Source: Natronomonas salina
GTDB lineage: Archaea > Halobacteriota > Halobacteria > Halobacteriales > Haloarculaceae
NCBI RefSeq assembly: GCF_013391105.1
Contig: NZ_CP058335.1
Location: 1,116,001-1,180,000, forward strand
Direction of reading: 5' to 3'
Length of the DNA stretch: 64,000 bases
The notes under the pieces were generated by a model, which saw only the letters and a program-made list of their open reading frames with translations, ran no database searches and was not told the DNA's origin. The position numbers were made by a program, and so were the translations under genes. Positions 60,330 through 64,000 of the stretch are shown here, in pieces (positions within the stretch are counted from its first letter, which is position 1; each line of letters starts with the position of its first letter).

Positions 60330-61268
60330 TTAACTATCGTCCACCGCCCGCTGGTAGATCCGGTGGAGTTCGTCGACCTGCGACTCCAGGTCGTACTGCT
60401 CGATGATGCGTCGTCCGTTGGATCGCTCGCCGCCCGAGAGCACGTCGACGAGCCCGTCCACGAGTTCCTCGTCGTGGTCGGAGACGACCGAGGGCTCGAC
60501 GTCCCGGAGGTGCATCTCCGCGTTGCCCACGTCGGTGGCCACCACCGGCAGGTTGCAGGCCATGGCCTCCTGGACCGCGTTGGGGCCGCCCTCCCGCTTC
60601 GACGTCAGCAGGAGCGCGTCGGCCGCGTTCATGTACAGCGGCATCCGTTCGTGGGGCACGCCGGTGATCGTCTGGAGTTCGACCGGCCTCTCGAGGCGCT
60701 CGTCGGCCGCCTCGACGATCCGTTCGGCGCGCGGGTAGTCCTTGACGTCGCGGTCGGGCGAGTAGGGGAACAGGACCTGGTAGCGGTCCTGGTCCCAGCC
60801 TATCGCCTCGCGGGACTCCGTTCGGTCCATCGGCTCGAACCGTTCGGTGTCGATGCCGTGCGGGAGGATCGTACATGACCGGCCGAGCTTCTCGGCCATC
60901 TCCGTCGACTGGACGATCACCTCGTCGGCGCCGCGCGCACAGAGCCAGCTCAGGGGCGCGATGTGGCCCAGCATGTCGCTGCCCCACAGCGTCAGCACGA
61001 CCGGGAGGTTCGGCTGGAGGACCGCCGGCGGCGCCGTCAGCCCGTAGCTGGCGTGGAGGAGGTCGTAGTCGTCGAACGACCGGCGGAACACGTCGGCGTA
61101 GAACCGGACGTAGTTCGCCGGCGAGCGCCGCTCGGGGTTGTCGGTGTGCTCCGGGCGGTTCCCGGGGATCTCCACGGAGTCGACCTCGACGCCGCGTTCG
61201 CGGAGGCCGCGGACCTGCTGCTTGTAGAACCGCGCCTCGCCGTTCGTCACGATGCTGAGTACCCGCAT
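60330..61268 (-). CDS. glycosyltransferase family 4
   Basis: The 312-residue GT-B enzyme has RVLSIVTNGEARFYKQQVRGL, LPVVLTLWGSDML, VIVQSTEMAEKLG, ILPHGIDTERFEP, VLFPYSPDRDVKDYPRA and the donor motif LLTSKREGGPNAVQEAMACNLPVVATDVG with the E-x7-E pattern. It should add a sugar to a lipid-linked glycan. ATG 61268 leaves a 5-nt gap to the previous gene; GTG 61277 would overlap its stop. Confidence 0.93.
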   Translation of the reverse strand: MRVLSIVTNGEARFYKQQVRGLRERGVEVDSVEIPGNRPEHTDNPERRSPANYVRFYADVFRRSFDDYDLLHASYGLTAPPAVLQPNLPVVLTLWGSDMLGHIAPLSWLCARGADEVIVQSTEMAEKLGRSCTILPHGIDTERFEPMDRTESREAIGWDQDRYQVLFPYSPDRDVKDYPRAERIVEAADERLERPVELQTITGVPHERMPLYMNAADALLLTSKREGGPNAVQEAMACNLPVVATDVGNAEMHLRDVEPSVVSDHDEELVDGLVDVLSGGERSNGRRIIEQYDLESQVDELHRIYQRAVDDS

Positions 61269-61273
61269 GGATC

Positions 61274-62290
61274 TCACCTTGCGACCAGTTCGTAGGCCTT
61301 CTTCGCCGCGGCCATCTTGACGCCCCCGGTCTCGACGCGGTAGTACGGCGTCAGCTCGGAGCCGAACTTGGCCTTGTACTTGCAGAGCCGCTCGGTGTTG
61401 GCGCCCAGCAGGTCGTAGGTGTCCACCGAGTCACGCGGCGGGTCCTCGGCGATGTCCTCGACGATGTTCCAGTGGACGAGGCTGTTGATGGCGACGCCCT
61501 CGTGGATGCTGCGGACGCCACCCTGCCAGAAGTAGGCGGCGTCGTTGGAGTACATGGCGGTGATGCCGGTGAGGAACCGGCCCTCGGCGTCGCGGGCGAC
61601 GTAGACCCGGGCCCGGTCGTTCTCGAGCATCGCCTCGACCATGTCGCTCACGTAGTCCCAGGAGAGCGAGAGCGTGCGGCCCTGTTCGGCGTAGCGCTTC
61701 CGGGTCTCCTCGTAGACGCTGCGGGCGCCGTCGAGGTCGTCTTCCTCCCGCTGGACGGTGACGTCGAGGTCCCGGGCGTCGCCGATCTCCCGCCGCAGGC
61801 TCTTGCTGGCGTCCTTCAGCAGCGAGTCGGGCGACTGGTCGCCGACGTCGAGGCGGTAGGTCCACAGCGTCTCGACGTCGTAGTCCGCCCAGACGTAGGG
61901 CCGCGGGTCGCTGAACTCGGTGTTGCCGGTCATCCGCAGCAGCGTCGTCGAGTCCTCTGCGTCCAGTTCCTCGAGGACGAGCTCCGCGAACTCGCGGTTG
62001 AGCTTCTCGTGTTTGCTCCGCTTGGGGCTCGCCGGCATCAGGACCGGGCCGAGCCGCGAGACCGACCGCCCGGGCGGCGGCGAGACGAGCGCCCGGCCGA
62101 CGGACTTCGTCTGCTCGAAGATCGGCAGGAGCGCGACCGGCCGGTCGCCCTTGAAGGCGCCCAGCAAGAGGAGATCGCCGGCGACGTGGTCGTCGAGGAC
62201 GTCGAGGGCCTCCGGCGCGTGGAACGGCTCGAAACCCCGATCCGGGAGGGAATCCCCCCACTCGGAGAGCGACAGTCGTTCGAGTTGCAT
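61274..62290 (-). CDS. FemAB/BioF2-like GNAT transferase
   Basis: The 338-residue protein has a FemAB-type pair of GNAT folds: PVALLPIFEQTKSVGRALVSPP, then DSLLKDASKSLRREIGDAR, VYEETRKRYAEQG, and AAYFWQGGVRSIHEGVAINSLVHWNIVEDIA. Such proteins in polysaccharide clusters are thought to transfer amino-acyl or acyl groups to glycans. The TATA box at 62316-62324 makes it the first gene of a two-gene unit with the GT4. Confidence 0.85.
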   Translation of the reverse strand: MQLERLSLSEWGDSLPDRGFEPFHAPEALDVLDDHVAGDLLLLGAFKGDRPVALLPIFEQTKSVGRALVSPPPGRSVSRLGPVLMPASPKRSKHEKLNREFAELVLEELDAEDSTTLLRMTGNTEFSDPRPYVWADYDVETLWTYRLDVGDQSPDSLLKDASKSLRREIGDARDLDVTVQREEDDLDGARSVYEETRKRYAEQGRTLSLSWDYVSDMVEAMLENDRARVYVARDAEGRFLTGITAMYSNDAAYFWQGGVRSIHEGVAINSLVHWNIVEDIAEDPPRDSVDTYDLLGANTERLCKYKAKFGSELTPYYRVETGGVKMAAAKKAYELVAR

Positions 62291-62315
62291 CTGGCGGTCG
62301 GAGTCGACCTGTCCT

Positions 62316-62324
62316 ATTCGTTAT
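62316..62324 (-). promoter_or_regulatory. TATA element of the FemAB-GT4 unit
   Basis: ATAACGAAT (minus strand) ends 25 nt before the ATG at 62290. Confidence 0.6.
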
Positions 62325-62362
62325 CTCCCTCCTGCGGAACCGCACCGGCCGTTAGGGGTCGA

Positions 62363-63481
62363 TTAGAGGACGTCGTAGGCGGTTAACCGCCAGCTCGCCG
62401 GCGATTCCGGGAGGTCGCGGTCGGCGAAGTCGGGCGGCCACATCATGTACTCGGTGCCGAGGCTGACCCAGTTCGAACCGGGGCGGCGCTCCGAGCAGGC
62501 GACGATCACGTCGGCGCCGGCCCGGCGAGCGTCGGTCTCGAGTCGTTCGAAGAGGCGTGTCGCCGCCGCCGGGTCCGACCACGTCTGCTCGACGACCCGG
62601 TACTCCGTGAAGCCGTCCTTCCGGAGGGCGCCCGCCACGAGGAAGTCCCGGAGGTCGCCGTCGGCGTCGCGGGCGACGTAGACGCTGGCGTCCGGGTAGC
62701 GCCCGGCGTGGCGGATGGTCTCGGCCGACCGCCGGAAGTGGTACGGCACGTCGATATCGTCCCGCAGGTGTGCCGCGAGCTCCTCGACGAGGTCGTCGGG
62801 GAGGCTGCGCCCGTCGACGACCGAGACTTCGAACCGTCCTTCGGACCCCGGCGTCGAGGCTCCGGCGGTACTCTCGTCACCGCCGGGTTGATCCACGTCA
62901 CCGCTGCCGTACACGACGTCGGCCGCCCTCGCCATGAGCTTCGAGACGGCGTCCGACCGGGTCAACCGCCGGTCCAGCGGGGCGACGTAGTCCGCGGCCG
63001 TCCTCGCGAGGTCGCGGTCCAGCACGTAGTGGGCGAGGACGCGCGACGGCGAGAGCACCCGCGTGTGGACTGGCAGCGTCACCTTCCGCCAGCCGTTCTT
63101 CTCGTGGTGCTCCGTCGTGATCTTGCCGGCCCGGTTGAACGTGACGACGTGGTCGGCGTGCTCGCGGCTGTGGGCCATCGACCGCTCGAGCAGCTCCGAG
63201 TAGTGGCCGCGGCCGCGGTAGGGTTCGTCGACGGCGGTGCCGCCGTGGACGTGGACCGTCGCCGTCCCCGATGGCGTCCGGAGCTCCCGCTGGAAGACTC
63301 GGCGGGCGGCCACGACCTCGCCGTCGTCGTTCGTGACGACGAAGTTGTCGGTCGCCGGGTCGTACCCCGGGAAGTCGCCGTACTTCCAGTCGAAGTACGC
63401 CGCGGACCCCCAGCCGTCGAACGCGCGGTTCAGGAGGGCGAGCAGTTCGTCGTCGTCCGGGTCGGTCGTCTCGGTAGCCAT
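62363..63481 (-). CDS. GNAT family N-acetyltransferase (two-domain)
   Basis: The 372-residue protein has an N-terminal GNAT fold (EVVAARRVFQREL, VHVHGGTAVDEPYRGRGHYSELLERSM with the acetyl-CoA loop RGRGHYS) and a second GNAT-like half (ASVYVARDADGDLRDFLVAGALRKDGFTEYRVVEQTW). It probably acylates a sugar or peptide in the glycan pathway. The following gene starts 10 nt away on the same strand. Confidence 0.85.
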   Translation of the reverse strand: MATETTDPDDDELLALLNRAFDGWGSAAYFDWKYGDFPGYDPATDNFVVTNDDGEVVAARRVFQRELRTPSGTATVHVHGGTAVDEPYRGRGHYSELLERSMAHSREHADHVVTFNRAGKITTEHHEKNGWRKVTLPVHTRVLSPSRVLAHYVLDRDLARTAADYVAPLDRRLTRSDAVSKLMARAADVVYGSGDVDQPGGDESTAGASTPGSEGRFEVSVVDGRSLPDDLVEELAAHLRDDIDVPYHFRRSAETIRHAGRYPDASVYVARDADGDLRDFLVAGALRKDGFTEYRVVEQTWSDPAAATRLFERLETDARRAGADVIVACSERRPGSNWVSLGTEYMMWPPDFADRDLPESPASWRLTAYDVL

Positions 63482-63491
63482 GGTCGATCCC

Positions 63492-64000
63492 TCACCCCCG
63501 TCCGCCGTCGACCGCCCCAGCCTCGACCGTCGGATCGTCGGTCGCGGGGTGGTCGAGCGTCTCGTACAGTTCGCCGGGCGGGCCGACCCAGGCGCCCATC
63601 TCGAGGGCGCGCTCCACGAGCCGGCAGTACAGCGTCCGGTAGTTCGGGAAGTCCCGCTCGCTGAACGACCGCGGGTGCCAGTCGACGGACATCACGGCGT
63701 CGTTCTCGCGGGCCTCCTCCAGGAGGGCCTCGCAGGTCTCCCAGGCGCCCGCCAGGTCCCCCTCGCTCGGGAGCGCGACGTCCATCAGGTTCACGGGGAA
63801 GACGACGAACTCGTCGTCGAAGGGGCGCTGGACGGTGTAGCCGTGCTCGAAGCCGGGGTCGGTCGCGGTGCCGAGCGAGGCGTCGTACTCCAGGCCCGCC
63901 TCGCGCTGGAGGTACCAGGTCTCCGGGACGTCGAGGTTGAGGTAGTGCTGGCGGGTGCCGACGACCTCGCGGCCCAGGACCCCCTCGAGGCGGCGCTTCT
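63492..64000 (-). CDS. polysaccharide deacetylase family protein (partial)
   Basis: Only the C-terminal 169 residues are inside the window. They contain GTRQHYLNLDVPETW, AGLEYDASLGTATDPGFEHG, VFPVNLMDVAL and VMSVDWHPRSFSERDFPNY, the end of a NodB-type deacetylase as seen in surface-polysaccharide clusters. The upstream part and start lie beyond the right edge. It reads in the same direction as the GNAT gene and probably precedes it in an operon. Confidence 0.82.
   Translation of the reverse strand, partial: KRRLEGVLGREVVGTRQHYLNLDVPETWYLQREAGLEYDASLGTATDPGFEHGYTVQRPFDDEFVVFPVNLMDVALPSEGDLAGAWETCEALLEEARENDAVMSVDWHPRSFSERDFPNYRTLYCRLVERALEMGAWVGPPGELYETLDHPATDDPTVEAGAVDGGRG

Overview
The window is a stretch of haloarchaeal (class Halobacteria) chromosome. 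The evidence is the very GC-rich third codon positions, strongly acidic predicted proteins, Tat-type lipoprotein signals (RRRFL... followed by a Cys lipobox), the archaeal CoA pathway enzymes (pantoate kinase and phosphopantothenate synthetase), HalOD1 output-domain proteins, the ftsZ1-secE-spt5 block, archaeal D-aminoacyl-tRNA deacylase, and many leaderless promoters with a TATA element about 26 nt upstream of the start codon. I could not identify the genus. I see no rRNA, tRNA, CRISPR array, insertion sequence or integrase.

Layout. 1-2.4 kb: end of an Mrp/Mnh multisubunit cation/H+ antiporter operon (E, F, G, DUF4040, B; minus strand). 2.5-6.4 kb: two CoA biosynthesis genes on the plus strand, with a condensation-type acyltransferase and a HalOD1 gene between them and a second HalOD1 gene just beyond. 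6.6-13.7 kb: a membrane protein, an amidase, then nucleic-acid maintenance genes (Mut7-C nuclease, PolX, a DUF5788-like protein, endonuclease V) around an AN1-rhomboid protease. 13.8-22.2 kb: a lipoprotein, an SDR, a glycerate kinase, an ArsA/Get3 ATPase, an aminotransferase, CinA and small regulators. 22.3-25.8 kb: spt5, secE, ftsZ1, dtdA. 26-33 kb: an exported deacetylase-like lipoprotein, aroE, a helix-hairpin-helix protein, a pabB-pabA-pabC operon, Rieske and TRAM proteins.

33-40.3 kb looks like a sulfur-assimilation region. It holds a transsulfuration-type pair (cysteine/cystathionine synthase and cystathionine gamma-synthase/lyase) and, 1.6 kb on, a two-gene operon for a siroheme sulfite/nitrite reductase and an FrhB/FpoF-like iron-sulfur F420 oxidoreductase subunit. 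That operon has a distant TATA box, an inverted repeat just after it, a roughly 115-nt structured leader and a perfect 8-nt Shine-Dalgarno sequence, all unusual against the leaderless norm. I read it as a candidate split, F420H2-linked assimilatory sulfite reductase under leader-RNA control. This is the most interesting item in the window.

40.3-47.3 kb: small regulators, a histidine kinase, a DUF4397 lipoprotein, a G-quadruplex/hairpin element in an otherwise empty intergenic region, and glmS. 48-64 kb: a surface-glycan region with a large membrane protein plus DUF1616 partner, two paralogous Tat-exported beta-helix proteins with matching promoters, GT2 and GT4 glycosyltransferases, a flippase, an epimerase lacking the usual catalytic Tyr, two deacetylase-like proteins (one cut by the window end), and FemAB/GNAT-type transferases. 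Several of these genes have near-identical leaderless promoters (ATAACRA at a fixed spacing).
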